A stretch of 64,000 nt of DNA from assembly GCA_033675545.1 (NCBI GenBank), contig JAWDGP010004874.1, positions 136,001 through 200,000 on the forward strand, read 5' to 3'. The position numbers were made by a program, and so were the translations under genes. Positions 43,228 through 55,940 of this stretch are shown here, piece after piece; positions within the stretch are counted from its first letter, which is position 1, and each line of letters begins with the position of its first letter. The notes beneath the pieces were generated by a model, which made no database searches, was not told the origin of the DNA, and saw nothing but the letters and a program-made list of their open reading frames with translations. The DNA comes from Elysia crispata. Taxonomy: Eukaryota; Mollusca; Gastropoda; Plakobranchidae.

Positions 43228-45900
43228 GACTCTATTAGCTTCCAATGTCTGGATAGTCTGTAGAGTATAAGTTGTTGCACAACATATGGAATAAACTTCA
43301 GAATGTAGCATATTTCTTGCTGATGAATCTTATATTTAACTTCTATAGAAGTCATTATTGCAAAGGTTTTTCCATAACTTAACATTGTAATTTCATTGGT
43401 CTTTTTGTCCTAAAAGTATTTTAATTTTTTTTTGTCCCTATATAGTAAATTTATATCTTAAAGAAGTTTTTGCAAATATAGAGCTTTAGGTTTATTTGCA
43501 CGGAAGAAGTCAATCCAAATTGTTGAGATTATTTTTTTATTATTTGATATAATTTGTGAACACATGGTTCCCACACAATACAGTTTTGTGATTTTATTAT
43601 TTTATGTGATAAAGAATAAAGGTAATGTCTTGAGGTGTATACACAATGGTTTGGTTTTTTGTTTTGTTTTATGGCAACATTATTTTGTTCAACTTGTTTG
43701 TATATATTTCGATTAAAAAAGGAACAGAGTAAAGACAATTTTAACAAAAAAATATTTTTAACTAATGGGTTGCAAATATAAGAAATGATTTGTTCGACTG
43801 TAAATTGCAATGCTTATAAAAGATTGTTAACATTTTAAGCAGTCATAGATGATGCCTATAGGCAAGTTATGTTGTAAAAAATTAAGAGGTCAGGACACAA
43901 AAGTTAGTATGGAGGGGTCACTTTTTTTGGCAAAGATGCACCTGTTAACATGATAGTTTTTTAGCAGGTCAGTTAATAAATATTCTCAAAACCAATACTA
44001 TCAATTCAGTTTTCCGAGAATATTGCTCATTTCATACAATTTTCACTAATAGGAATTTTATGAAAATGCATTGTTCTAAATATAAAATCTTAAATCGTAT
44101 AATGGACTGAGCCCCAGCCATACAATGATATTTGTTATATTCCTTTTACCTAGAGACTGAGTTTCTTGTGGTTTTAAGTGACCATCTGTTTGCAAGCGTA
44201 TTGACATAAACAGTACAAATCATAAGCTTGTTTAAGTTGAACTTGAGGCAGTGAAGCCTGAGATAAAATCATGCTGAATGATGAATTCTACTTGTTTGAC
44301 ACCAAGTAAAAGATAAATATAGTCTAATTTTCGAAAAGGTCAAGGCAGTTGAGCAAAAATATTTAAAAACTCAAAATACATTGTGACTGAATAAGTAGTG
44401 AAAGTGGCCTAAGTAAGAGAGATTATTTTCAGGCTTTTAAATATAACACATTATTTTCTAACTAGTTCTGAGATGAAAATTTTTAGTGAAGAGAGATTCA
44501 AGTTACCATCTTCATAGATATTGACAGTTGATAAATCTGGATGTATCTAAACAAATACAAAAAAAAAAGTGCGAAAAGTCTTCATCAAACATGATTCATT
44601 CTAGTAACAAGTGAAAATGCTGGGGCCCATGATGGTTGACACCTGTGGTACTGGTAGATGTGACACTCAATCAACAAAAAGAGAGTGGGCATCTTGATCA
44701 AACATTACTTGCCAACATAAGGGCTGAATAATTTTCACCAAGTTCCTGCAATAGTATTATTGGCAATTGTATCATAGCGATCAATAGGAGAGATTATTTG
44801 CACTATTAAAGCATGGAGTATGTTCACAATTAGAACTGTGGTGAGGCAAATGTATTTTGACATTTCAAATTAAGAGCAGAAATCGTAGCGTACATGAATG
44901 TCTATTTACTTTTTTTTTTACCAGCTCTACTGGTATTGAGTCTGGGTTAAGTGGGCTAGTTTAATACAATACACTTAAGTAGGCCTACATGTTTCAATGC
45001 TGTTTCATTTTCTTCAACTAAAATTTTTTTTAATCTGAAGATGGTTGTGACTATCTTTATGTATCACTATATAATTATATTAACCAACCCGCAGTGGCAT
45101 TGATTGATCGGAAGAAAAAAGGATTTGTTAATGGTGGAAACAGAAACCTTCATAGCTCTGTACATGTGTCTGTTCATTACTATAGCATCCAGTCTGTAAC
45201 GGGTCGGGTTTTTTTTTTTTTTTTACTTTCTACATGAAAGTACGCAGGTTACTCGTTGGGCGTTTTGGCACTTTATTTATTTGTGTATATTTTTTGTGAC
45301 ATTCAAGACCAGGTTTTACCCTACCACCTCGTCTTCACTTGAACTTAAAGGTTTCTTATTATCATGTTTCTGCGAATTTAGATAGAAGGCGCACATTGCA
45401 AAGCACTTAATCTAAACAAATTGTTTTTTTTTAAATTAAAGAACTTGATATAGTTTTACAATCGTGTGTTTCATGATGGAAAAACGTTTCTTTGATCTTA
45501 CTCGACAGTAAAACAATTTTTCTACATCAGTACAAATAATATTACAATAAGCCTCGGGCATACCTTTTCTCTACTACAGGAAAAATATTGCATTGTTTAA
45601 GTGTGCTGTGTATCGAAGAAAAGCCATTCTAGCTATAAGACGAAACTTATGATCATTGATGCAGGAATGGAATACCTATTATGCTGTAGAAAGGTAAATA
45701 GATGGCGAGCATTGTGCTTGTTTAAACACCTTTGAACTTACTCAACTATTTACTATTTCATAAGCATTGTTTTAGGCACTTTTTTTTACTAATTATATAC
45801 ATGATTATCCATGCATAAGTAGTCCGCATTTCTAATATTGATTGAGTGGTTGAGAGAGTGACGTGGCTTGGTTGTATGTTTTCGAGAAAGAATTTCAAGC
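43228..45900. other. Gamma-COP 3' flank, AT-rich, no gene seen
   Basis: Contains the 3' UTR and poly(A) signals of gamma-COP up to about 43640. Beyond that is AT-rich sequence with short homopolymers. No open frame with recognisable homology. Confidence 0.5.
43290..43295 (+). terminator. Candidate poly(A) signal of gamma-COP
   Basis: AATAAA 63 nt after the stop codon. A second AATAAA at 43615-43620 could give a longer 3' UTR. Confidence 0.55.
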
Positions 45901-45930
45901 CTTATCGAGTACTGTTTTTGAGAGTGAGAT

Positions 45931-46140
45931 CGAAAGACAAGCGGAGAAAGAGAACAGAAGAAAACGATAAGAGATAGAAAGGAGACCTTAAGATAGGAAG
46001 CAGAAGCGAGGAGAGAGAGAGAGAGAACGAAAGACAAGCGGAGAAAGAGAACAGAAGAAAACGATAAGAGATAGAAAGGAGACCTTAAGATAGGAAGCAG
46101 AAGCGAGGAGAGAGAGAGAGAGAACGAAAGACAAGCGAAG
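45931..46140. repeat. Purine-rich minisatellite, period 97 bp
   Basis: The unit starting CGAAAGACAAGCGGAGAAAG is repeated at 45931 and 46028, and again, truncated, at 46125. The first two copies are nearly identical. The unit ends in a (GA)n run. Confidence 0.9.
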
Positions 46141-46229
46141 AGAGAGAAAAAAGAGGCGGTGAGTTAAAACTTAGATACGAAGAAGAGGAAGAACAAGAGA
46201 GAAAGAGAGAGAGAAGAGAAGAGACGGTC

Positions 46230-46260
46230 AGTTAGATACGAAGGAGAAGAAGAAGAAGAA

Positions 46261-46291
<31 letters not shown>

Positions 46292-46301
46292 AAGAAGAAG
46301 A

Positions 46302-46348
<47 letters not shown>
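46230..46348. repeat. (GAA)n then (GA)n array
   Basis: About 75 bp of GAA with one TAA interruption, directly followed by about 43 bp of GA. Together with the minisatellite it makes about 420 bp that is almost all purine on the plus strand. Confidence 0.95.
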
Positions 46349-46349
<1 letters not shown>

Positions 46350-47691
46350 AGGGGGGTGGGGCAAAGATATATGTAGAATTAGAGTAAAAAAAAAAATACA
46401 TATACATGTAGATGTTTGTATTGCTGCTCGAAGTGCAATCTGTATGGTTGTCTGAGGATTCAATGAATGAGAAAGACACCATTTGAGTATTTAGTAGTCG
46501 TGATTCTCTACATGAAGCAGACACGGAGCTGTAACTGTGGGATTTTAGTCTGAGCTGAAGAATAGGGTCATTATATTTAAATATAGGAGTGAACGAAAAC
46601 AACAAACAGCAATATATCTCCTTGTATAACATAAGCATATGTTGCATGGATTACTTAACTCAAATTGCATGATTCTCAAATACAGTGTCTCGCGGTTAGG
46701 AAAGAGAATCTGGTAACTATAGAGCTGAAAATGCATCAAACACAATAGTTAAGTATTATGTTTTCATAGCGCAGATGCATATAAGTTTTTCTTGATAATT
46801 CAACACCTGTAGAGAAAAATCAGTTTACTACCATATGATATCTATAATTATAAAATCTGCTAAGAATTATCATGTCACACACAACGCTTTTTATAAAATA
46901 AATACACATGTAATTGATCAGTTGTTTCTTGATCCTGTTTCAGGCTCAGTTATATTCATAGCTTAAGAGAATACTGACATGAATGTTTTTTTTTTTTTTA
47001 TTTAGAGAATAATTTGTATGTATACCCCCCCCCCCCCTCCCTATTCTCGTTACTGACATTCTCAAGACATTCATACACCTTGTTTGCAATGAAGAATGGA
47101 TTTTGACGGAGACACTTTGTGTGTGCATAGACTGAGCCCACATATGTATGGGAATCTGAAACCAGTTTTACAAAAAAAAAAAAAGAAAAAGTCCTTAACG
47201 TGAAAGAAACGCTGCATTGATTTTTGTTTGAGAGAGTGGATTACAATTACATCGAAGCGCTGTGGATACTAACTATGTTAGACTCACAAACACTCGTGAG
47301 TGCTGAGGGTGTGAGCAGCAGCACGCTGTGCAAACGCGTCTATTCTGTGTCAAACCAGGAGCCTCCAATCAATGCTTCGTACTGTCATAGTTTCGCCTTG
47401 AACGAAGGAGTTTAGGGAAAGCAAACTTAATAAGAATGGAGTTATTATGGCAAGTAAGGGAAAATTGGGGGCGGGGGCTGGAAATGTACTCAGGATCGCC
47501 CAATTTCTGTAGATAAATCATTTTATTTGCACTCTGTTGAGTTATTTATTGAGATATTTTATTTACAGGTTTATTATAATAAGATTAAGTATTATCAGTA
47601 TCTTGGTAATGTGACAGGCATGTTGTTCGGTGTTCAGAGAGTATTCTCATAAGATGTGGTGTTGTTAAATTGATGAAATAAATATTCAGTA
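46349..47691. other. Intergenic, nothing recognised
   Basis: AT-rich sequence with a C-run near 47026-47040 and short poly-A/T tracts. No convincing gene, RNA or repeat. Confidence 0.5.
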
Positions 47692-47753
<62 letters not shown>

Positions 47754-47755
47754 TA

Positions 47756-47831
<76 letters not shown>
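47692..47831. repeat. Back-to-back (AAT)n and (ATT)n arrays forming a palindrome
   Basis: (AAT)n at 47692-47750 is separated by about 5 bp from (TAT)n at 47756-47831. The two arms are complementary over roughly 59 bp, so the region can fold into one long hairpin or cruciform. Confidence 0.95.
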
Positions 47832-48023
47832 GCATTGATTTGTTTCAATTGATTTTATTAAAACAAATAATCGGCCATCAAATTATAGGAGCGCTCGCAC
47901 ATTCATTCGTTGAATAACAATAAACAGTGAACAAAGTTTTATTGCACCTCAATTTTGGGTTTGAAGATCTATAAAGAACGGTCTATTCGACCAAAGAGGA
48001 AACAGGGAACCGATATCTCGAAG

Positions 48024-48261
48024 CCTCAGTTTTCATTTGTTCTATGTCCACATGACGTAGTTTTGAGAAAAAGGCTTTTGAACCTTCATTCACCTTATAC
48101 TCATATATTGAACATAGAACAAATATACTGAACTTTACCCATTTTGCTTCTTTGTAGGTTCTAAAATTAACAGGACATATAGATAATGTTTTTTAGGGGA
48201 TGGAAATTGACGCTAGCTCTAATTTTAGTTAAACTGGACATAGAACAAATGTAAACTGAGG
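48024..48261. mobile_element. MITE-like foldback element, 238 bp
   Basis: Left end CCTCAGTTTTCATTTGTTCT, right end its complement AGAACAAATGTAAACTGAGG, differing at one base; the match extends to 27 bp. A third, internal copy of the motif (GAACATAGAACAAATATACT) occurs near 48110. No coding content. Confidence 0.7.
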
Positions 48262-49308
48262 TGTCGATCTGTCTCGACTAACAATAAAACATAAGCGGTA
48301 CAAAAAGTATTCAGAATTTTTTTGTAAGTGTGTTTGTTTTAAGCTAGTTTTTTTTTTCTGAGTTGGAAGTTTTTTGTTTTTGTTTGTTTTTGTTTTTTTT
48401 TTAATATTGCGTAATTATGTGATAGTATTATCTGTTTTATGAGACGCATGCAAATATTTTAAGAAAAGTAAGAAAGGTTGCGTCTTTGCCGCTTAAATTA
48501 AGACCAAAATCTAAACTTGATAAAATAATGCTAGTCCTAGCGCAAATGTTGGACTTCCTTATCCTGTGCTACCACATTTTAATTTAAAATGGACATGGGG
48601 TAGGATAGGAGTTTAGCAAACTGCAAAGTAAGGAAACTCTGTGCTGCTTATCATAGGAATGTTTATGAGATTTACGACCACAAAGGCCACGCATGCTGTG
48701 CATTGTGTGAACATTTAGCCTAGGAGTGACCGTTTAATCTAAGCCATCGAAGACACTCTCTGTCTTCTTTCTTACCGGTATGTGTTTCGCTGCGCGAATC
48801 CTTTCCCTCGCTAGTATTGTTATTTCTTGTCTTGTATATCTCTTATCTTCAGCATTGCTATGGTCCAAAATAAGCTGTGAGAAAGCTGGATACTCGCTGA
48901 CTTGAGTTTATAAAACAGACTGAATACGTGTACCTACACCCTACAGCTGGAAGCTACACCCACACCAGCCCTTGATCCTGTTTTAAACATATTTGTTATC
49001 TTGAACACTTTAGAATCAGTAATCTCCATGATGTCTCTTCATGAAACTCAAGAGACGTTGACCGTTAAAAATCAAAGTGTAGACAATCACCCAACTTAAG
49101 TTTAAAAAAAAAAAAACAGAAAAAAAAAACAGAATATATATATATGATTATATCCGGTTGGTGAAGGTGCAAATGTGAAACAAAGAGAGAGTGAGAGAGT
49201 GGTTTGAAGGAATATTGGGAAATAATGGTGTCGTGAAAGTGTTGCATTGGAACGCCAGGAAGGGGGCGACGGAGAGTAGAACATTCGCTCTCTTTGATTA
49301 AACAGTTG
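48262..49308. other. Intergenic, nothing recognised
   Basis: AT-rich, with poly-T and poly-A tracts (48340-48400, 49100-49130). No convincing gene. Confidence 0.45.
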
Positions 49309-49357
49309 CTGTTGTTGTTGTTGTTGTTTTGTTGTTGTTATTGTTGTTGCTGTTGTT
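49309..49357. repeat. (TTG)n microsatellite
   Basis: Imperfect TTG/CTG array of about 50 bp. Confidence 0.9.
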
Positions 49358-49499
49358 GTAATAAAGCGACCATAAAGGTCCGGGGAGAGGAGATGAAGAG
49401 GAATTTGGCAGATATCAGGATAAGAATTCATTTCAATTTTTTTCTTAAACCACCGTTCAAAAACTTATCTTCTCGGGAGATTTTGCATTCGCTGATTTC

Positions 49500-49771
<272 letters not shown>

Positions 49772-49774
49772 TCA

Positions 49775-50071
49775 TCAAAACTGCAGTATATATTCTGTAA
49801 CAAGATGTATCGGTATGTCGCCTGTCCTATCCACTATGCAGATTTCAGCGTGTGGATCAAGAATAATAAGAATAGGATCTAAAGGCAGAAATGAGGATCC
49901 TATTTTGCATACATATTTGGATAAGAGATATATCACACTCTTTGAATCTATGTCTTCAAAATCCAATAGACGTGAATCCATTTCACAAGTAGGCCAGGTT
50001 TCCCAAGAGCCCATGTATGTAGTCGATCTAGTTGCGTGAGTGCACGCACAATCTTGTAATAAACAAAGCAT
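49775..50071 (-). other. Open frame of 98 codons with one ankyrin-like stretch
   Basis: Contains KSVIYLLSKYVCKI and later CIVDRTGDIPIHLVTEY, the latter close to the ankyrin signature 'D..G.TPLHLA..'. No start context, poly(A) signal or neighbouring exon was found. It may be a lone ankyrin exon, a relic or chance. Confidence 0.2.
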
Positions 50072-51843
50072 TCTATAACTTCTTTTTATTGACTCATGAG
50101 GTCTGGGATCGAGAACAAGGGTTCACAACAGACACAAGTTCATCTCACAGGTCAAGCCTAAGAGATGTTTAAAATTCCTAAAGCCTAGAAGACTCCACTA
50201 CTCACAAGCTAATCGTAGATTGAAATAAAGCTTCATGCGACACGGCAATAATGTAAGTTTTTTTTAATCATTGCTATAATGGAAGCCTTTGCCTTGTTAT
50301 ATATCGGATTCCCCCGATGCCAAAAACATTATGAGCAGAATCGAGTAGACTGTCTTTCACGAGTCAACAAGTTTGAGAGCCATGACGACTACTTCGATAC
50401 ATATACCGGTACTGGACATATAGAATCACTAACCCCCTTCTCAAAACTTTCTAAAGTTTATCTAATCATACACAGAAAATAACTACAAAAGAAATTTTTA
50501 TCAATATAAAACCACCTTTACCCACTCCACCTTTTCTTCCGGCTGAAACTTTGGCCTCAGTTTTCTCTATCTCCAGTGTTCTATCTTCCTGGCAGACCAG
50601 ATATTCTCACTTTTCGCATGTTCAGACTCCAGCTTTCCTGTCTTTCTACTTATATTTTTTTTTCGGAACAGAAAGAAAATTTCGAGGACACACGTGTTTA
50701 AAAAAGAAAAAAAAATATGAGATCAACAGGAGACAAGCTGCATTATCATTGGTCGGCTGCAAACATTACATTTTACTCACGACTCGTGGAGCCCCTTATT
50801 AGAGCAAGGTTGTTAGAAACTGCTTGCGGCTAGGTATTTCAATACACGTCCTACACTCCTGCAGTTGAAGACCTGTTGCTTAGAGCTTCTAGTAGCAGCA
50901 GTAATTAAACGTTATTAGAAGAGAAGTGATATCATGGGTTTTCCTCCTGTTCTCAGACCATGGCAGCCGTTTATAATGCGAAAAAGAAATGTGAAAAAAG
51001 CTTGAAAACCTTGTGAGCCGAATAATTTTAATACAAAATATTTATGTATGCACGGCGTTATTCGAAGAGGATAATTCATATTGTTCAACAAAAAGATACA
51101 AATGAATTTTAAACTGTGCGTGCCCACTTACCAATGCTGCTAAAATAGTTTGTCAACTTAGTGGGCTCTATGACAAGAGAAGTAAATATATATGAAAAAA
51201 AAAAAGAAAAAAAAAAGAAAATTTAACATGTGCAACAGATGGTTGATGGCTAGAGAAGTAAGTAAGTACGAGAAAAAAATTTAACATGTGTGACAGATGG
51301 TTGAAGCCAAAAGGCAAGAGTCAAGCAATAGCGAAAACGGAAATAAGTAAACAAGTCTCCATTTTCACAGTAATGTAAGCTAAAATAAGTCCACGCTTGT
51401 ATAACTGTTTCAATAAACATTTTAACCAAATGAAATAATACAATACTACATAGCAAAAATAGAGCTGTAGCTCAAACAATCCGTCTTATAACGATATCAT
51501 GTGCAAACGAAATGGTGCGAGACCACAATAGGCTGTTTTATATGAAGTATCCCAGATTTTTTTTTCTTTTTAAAACAATTTCTTAAACTGGAGAGCAACT
51601 AACAGAGCACTTCACATAGATCTGTCGATTTTCAGAATGACACAAGAAATCAAATTTAATCACCCTTACACACAGGCAAAAAGACCAGAACATTCTTGGG
51701 ATACAATTTGCAACTTATCTCAACCAAAAAAAGAAAAAGAAAAAAGAAAAAAAAAAAGCAACCACTACCTTTACATAATAAAAGACGACAAAGAGGGATA
51801 GGTGCGATGAAGGAATAAATCGATATTTTCCCGCTTTGAAAAC
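50072..51843. other. Intergenic, nothing recognised
   Basis: No homologous coding frame seen. A tandem duplication of period 58 bp occurs at about 51221-51305 (ATTTAACATGTG repeated at 51221 and 51279). Poly-A-rich stretches at 51190 and 51720. Confidence 0.5.
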
Positions 51844-51867
51844 GGGGAGGGGGAGGGGGGGGGGGGT
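51844..51867 (+). other. G-run cluster, potential G-quadruplex
   Basis: Runs of 4, 5 and 12 G separated by single A bases. The long last run can supply two G-tracts, enough for a four-tract quadruplex. Confidence 0.4.
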
Positions 51868-54589
51868 GACCATTCAGCCTGTCGCTCGCGAAACAAGTCA
51901 AATTAAATGAAATCCGGAGTGGCTTCCTGCAGAAATAACATGAGACTGAACGAAAGGAATGAAACAGATAAAAAGAACACACATCACAGAATGAACAATT
52001 GTGACAACTCAAGCACAATTATTTAACCGCGTTTCCTAGCACAGGTACTTTGAAAAAAAAAACCAAACAAACCAAATGAGTATATAGAACTAAAAAAAAA
52101 AAAACACTATTGACAAGACCAAAAGATTTATGACGCAATGAGTAAAGGAAAAAAAAAAAGAATCAAAGATCACGGAAATAACTTGTTTAATAAGCTTTAA
52201 GTGGACAGGCAACAACCTAAGAATGCGACGTATACGTAGGATGTATAATACCGTCGTCATTGATATTCTTGCAGTGAAATTTACTGTCTAAAACAGCGAG
52301 GCAAAATGAAAGTACTCATCTAAGTACCTACTGATAATTTATTTCTTGGGTGGAGGCTTGTGAAGATAACACGTGAAAGATTAGTGTCTACTGTCTAGCC
52401 GAAGATGGGAAACACTGGCTAGTGTCACTCAGTTGGCAGGCAAGGTAGTGAAGGCGTAGTCTTCCGATCACGTTTGATCGCAGTAGGGAATAAGCCAGGG
52501 TGAGAATCCGGTAAGATAGCATCTAATCAAGCGATGAGAGCAGAATAATGTGCCAAGTAAAATTATATTGACTTACACTGACATCAACTCACACAGATAC
52601 GAGTGATTCAGAGGTTTGGAGTGATTCATACAATTCAGGCATTAAAATGATAATATACCACTATCTGACTTCAATTTGAGACAACATAAAGGAAACCGTA
52701 AATCGGCTTCGTTATTTATGTGACTATCCTTTCACAGACAACCAGGAGCTCTCATACTCTAACTGATCTGTCAAATGCAAAGAAACAAATAATATTGTTT
52801 TACAAGTAAACACACCATAGTGGTCTTCGTTGGAAAACGCAATATAATCATCTGACAATTAATCATTGCCCTAACCTTTAAGTAAAGACCTTTAAGTAAT
52901 CTGCCTCTATGGAATTTATAACTGATTTACCATTTATTGTGAGAAAGCAGTATTTTCTGAGGGAGGGGGCAGGAGAATTCACAGCCATCGAGGGCTGTAT
53001 AAGAAAACAGTTAAAAAAAAAAAAAATCAGTACCGGAAAGCTACATTGTACATGGATAAGTAAGCAAGACACAAATGAATTTTAACTTACACTAACGCAT
53101 GAGCAATACTTTAAAAAGGAGGTTTTTTTTTCCTCAGGCAATGTACTGTCCCACAGACTTAGGAAGTAAAATAATTATTGTTCTAAAAATCAGCGCACAT
53201 CTTCTCAATGAATGATCTAATGTAACATTAAACTTCTCATCCAGGTTTACATTTGACATGAGAATGAAGATAAGTCACAATATATTCAAACTTGATTTTA
53301 AATTAATTCATTTTTCATACAAACTGAAATTCGTTTTTTGCCAAACAAACCCAGACGGAGCGCTATCTGTTTGTCTAAATCAGATATTGGTTCTTTAAAA
53401 TTAGATGTTAATTAAAAAAAAAAGATTACTTTGAAAAAAAAAAAGCCTAAACCATATTTTAAAAGAATGAACTTAACAATAATTTCATTGGATAAATACT
53501 AATTTGGAAAGCGGCGTTTTTAAGAGGGTTAAGAATGGATCAGGTATGCTTCTCTACTCAGTGCTTATGGACAGAACAAAACAATCTTTTCCAAAGAATT
53601 TTCAAGATCAGAGAAAATTTTAAGATTCCGTAAATCTAGATCTTAATATAAGCGCATCTATCTAATTTAGTTACCTAGACACCTGGACAACCTTTTTAAA
53701 ATTATTTATCTTAACAAAATATAATTGTGGGATGCAAGTCTTCGATCAAATCACACGAAACTGAAATCACGGCTGCAGTTCCAAACGAATTGACTAATAA
53801 TTTACCTAGTATCATGTTATACGAGTCAGTTGAGCTATATACTAACTATTTTAAGCTGCACTTTTGTAACTGGCGTTAATTTTTGTATTTATACCATGGA
53901 CATGGTGAGCGAGGTATCTATCACAAACACAATTTAATCATTAATTCCTGTTGTTTTAAAGTTACATCTCATAGCTAGGACAAGTATTATAGAAGTTTTA
54001 TGTGATCGCCTTCACCAAATTAATGACAAACCATACCACGATGATACGTATTCTTTCTCATCCCCACTTCTTATCATCATGTAATGTTTGCTGCTTTCGA
54101 GGGAAAAAAAAAGAATTATCATTATCAAAATTAACATCATTGCTGTCTGTGTAATATACCTGCCGCCATGTTTAGTGTGCTCTAAGCCTCACTCGTTACA
54201 ATATCATAGAGAGGACAGTTTAAATTAATATAACTATTGATGTTGTTCTTTCGTTTTGTAGACTTCCACATTTTTTCTATCTCTATATCTTACAATGCTG
54301 TCTATCTTCCTCTCCCCTCCTATCTCTCTATCTCTCGCGCCCTATTTCATACCTATTGATATTTAGCTATGTATTTCTTGTTTGATCCCATTCCTCCACA
54401 TGTCCTCATTCTCCTTTCACTCACTATCATCAATTCCAGATTATCTATTTCCAATTTCTAAATACTGTAACTCGATCCTACCCCCCTTCCAATTTTTCTC
54501 TTTTTGGATTTTTCGATATGTCCATCCATCTTAATCGCATTCTACTCCTTTGATGTCTGCCTCTCTTCTATGAACTTCTCCTCCTCCTC

Positions 54590-54591
<2 letters not shown>
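51868..54591. other. Intergenic, nothing recognised
   Basis: AT-rich sequence with several poly-A tracts; no supportable gene or repeat. Confidence 0.45.

Positions 54592-54643
<52 letters not shown>
54592..54643. repeat. (TC)n microsatellite
   Basis: About 50 bp CT array within a wider pyrimidine-rich tract (about 54260-54780). Confidence 0.95.
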
Positions 54644-54646
<3 letters not shown>

Positions 54647-55725
54647 GCTCCTGACGCTGTCTCTCTCTTCTTCTTTTTCTCCTCTCTTTCTTTCGCGTAA
54701 GTGCGTACACTATCTTTTTCTCTTTCATTGTGATCCTGTTTTGATGCCTTTTCCCTTCCTTTTTTGCATCTCTGCATCTCTCTTACTCCCTCGTAAGGAA
54801 AAAAAAAACAACAACATAAGACATAGTTCGTCTTTAGACTTTATATTTGAATACATTTGGATCGCTATAGCGATTATTAGATTTTACTAGTGAAAGGGTT
54901 GATAATCCCAACAAATACAAATATACTGTCCTTGTCAAAGTTGGTTGAATTGGCGGTAAACGCCTAAATCACATGATTAACGACATCAAAGTAATTTATA
55001 CACTTCCTAATCGACCCGATTTTTTAAAAGAGTTCATAGTATTGAACATGGATTACAGAGAGCATAACATGAGAGACAGTAATTACTGTAAACTTGAGAT
55101 CTAGATCTAGAGTTCAATAAAATCTGGAAGAATTAGAAGAAAAAAAAAGGACTTGGGGTGACTAATCTTAAAATATAGTTGTGGAGGCAATCCAGAGAGG
55201 AGACAAAGGTTGTTGATGGTGGTCTAGATCTAGATCTAATCTAGAAATCTAGCCTATAGTAACTGTTAATCAAAGCCAATTGATAGGCTGTCCCCGGTCA
55301 GCCGGGTTTCAAGCTGCTATCAAGTTTGGACGTAACCGCAAAAGGTAAAGATTTTTTTTGTCCAATTCCAGACGAATTATCTGGTCTGAGTTACAAAAAA
55401 AATCTAGATTTTAAGTATTGAAGTTAAATAAATCTTCAGTGTTAAAATTAATACCAACTTTTAAAGAAGTATTATAAGTAGCAGCACAGGAATTGACTTG
55501 CAAAGACAGGCCTGACCATTTGGCGAGCTGAAAAGAACAAATTAGACCAAGTTTATTAAATAGGACCTAATATTATCAAATCTGTATCTATGAGGCTAAA
55601 TGCAGTATTACCCCAATTCATCGAGCCATCAATCTGGAATCAATAATCAGTTACATTATAAATGCTATCTATGTTGTTTCTTTTTTGTAAGTTATATTTA
55701 AGAAAATTAGGCCTAGGTAAATTTG

Positions 55726-55940
55726 CAGATATAGGCCCAACTCATGTTAGGTATCACAACTGAATGTTTCTCGAAGAATTTAAAACTTTTAGTTTAATGG
55801 GATTTTAGAACAACACAAAAATGCTTATATCTTGAAAAGTATTTATTTGCGACGAATAAAACCTTCATATTCGTGTTCAGCGTATCAAATTTATTATGAA
55901 AAATACGATATTAAAGCCTAAAGTGAGTTGGGCTGATAAC
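55726..55940. mobile_element. MITE-like foldback element, copy 2 (inverted)
   Basis: Left GATATAGGCCCAACTCATG, right CTAAAGTGAGTTGGGCTGAT. The interior AAAAGTATTTATTTGCGACG and AATATTCGTGTTCAGC-like block is the reverse complement of the interior of the element at 22738-22913. Identity continues past the right TIR into CTGCAATAAT, also present in complement next to copy 1. Confidence 0.65.

Noticed and set aside
43529-43810. Minus-strand 93-codon frame in the gamma-COP 3' flank
   Set aside because: Low-complexity AT-rich composition, no recognisable domain, and it overlaps the likely 3' UTR.
46164-46647. Ser/Leu- and Phe-rich frames
   Set aside because: Translations of (GAA)n and (GA)n arrays.
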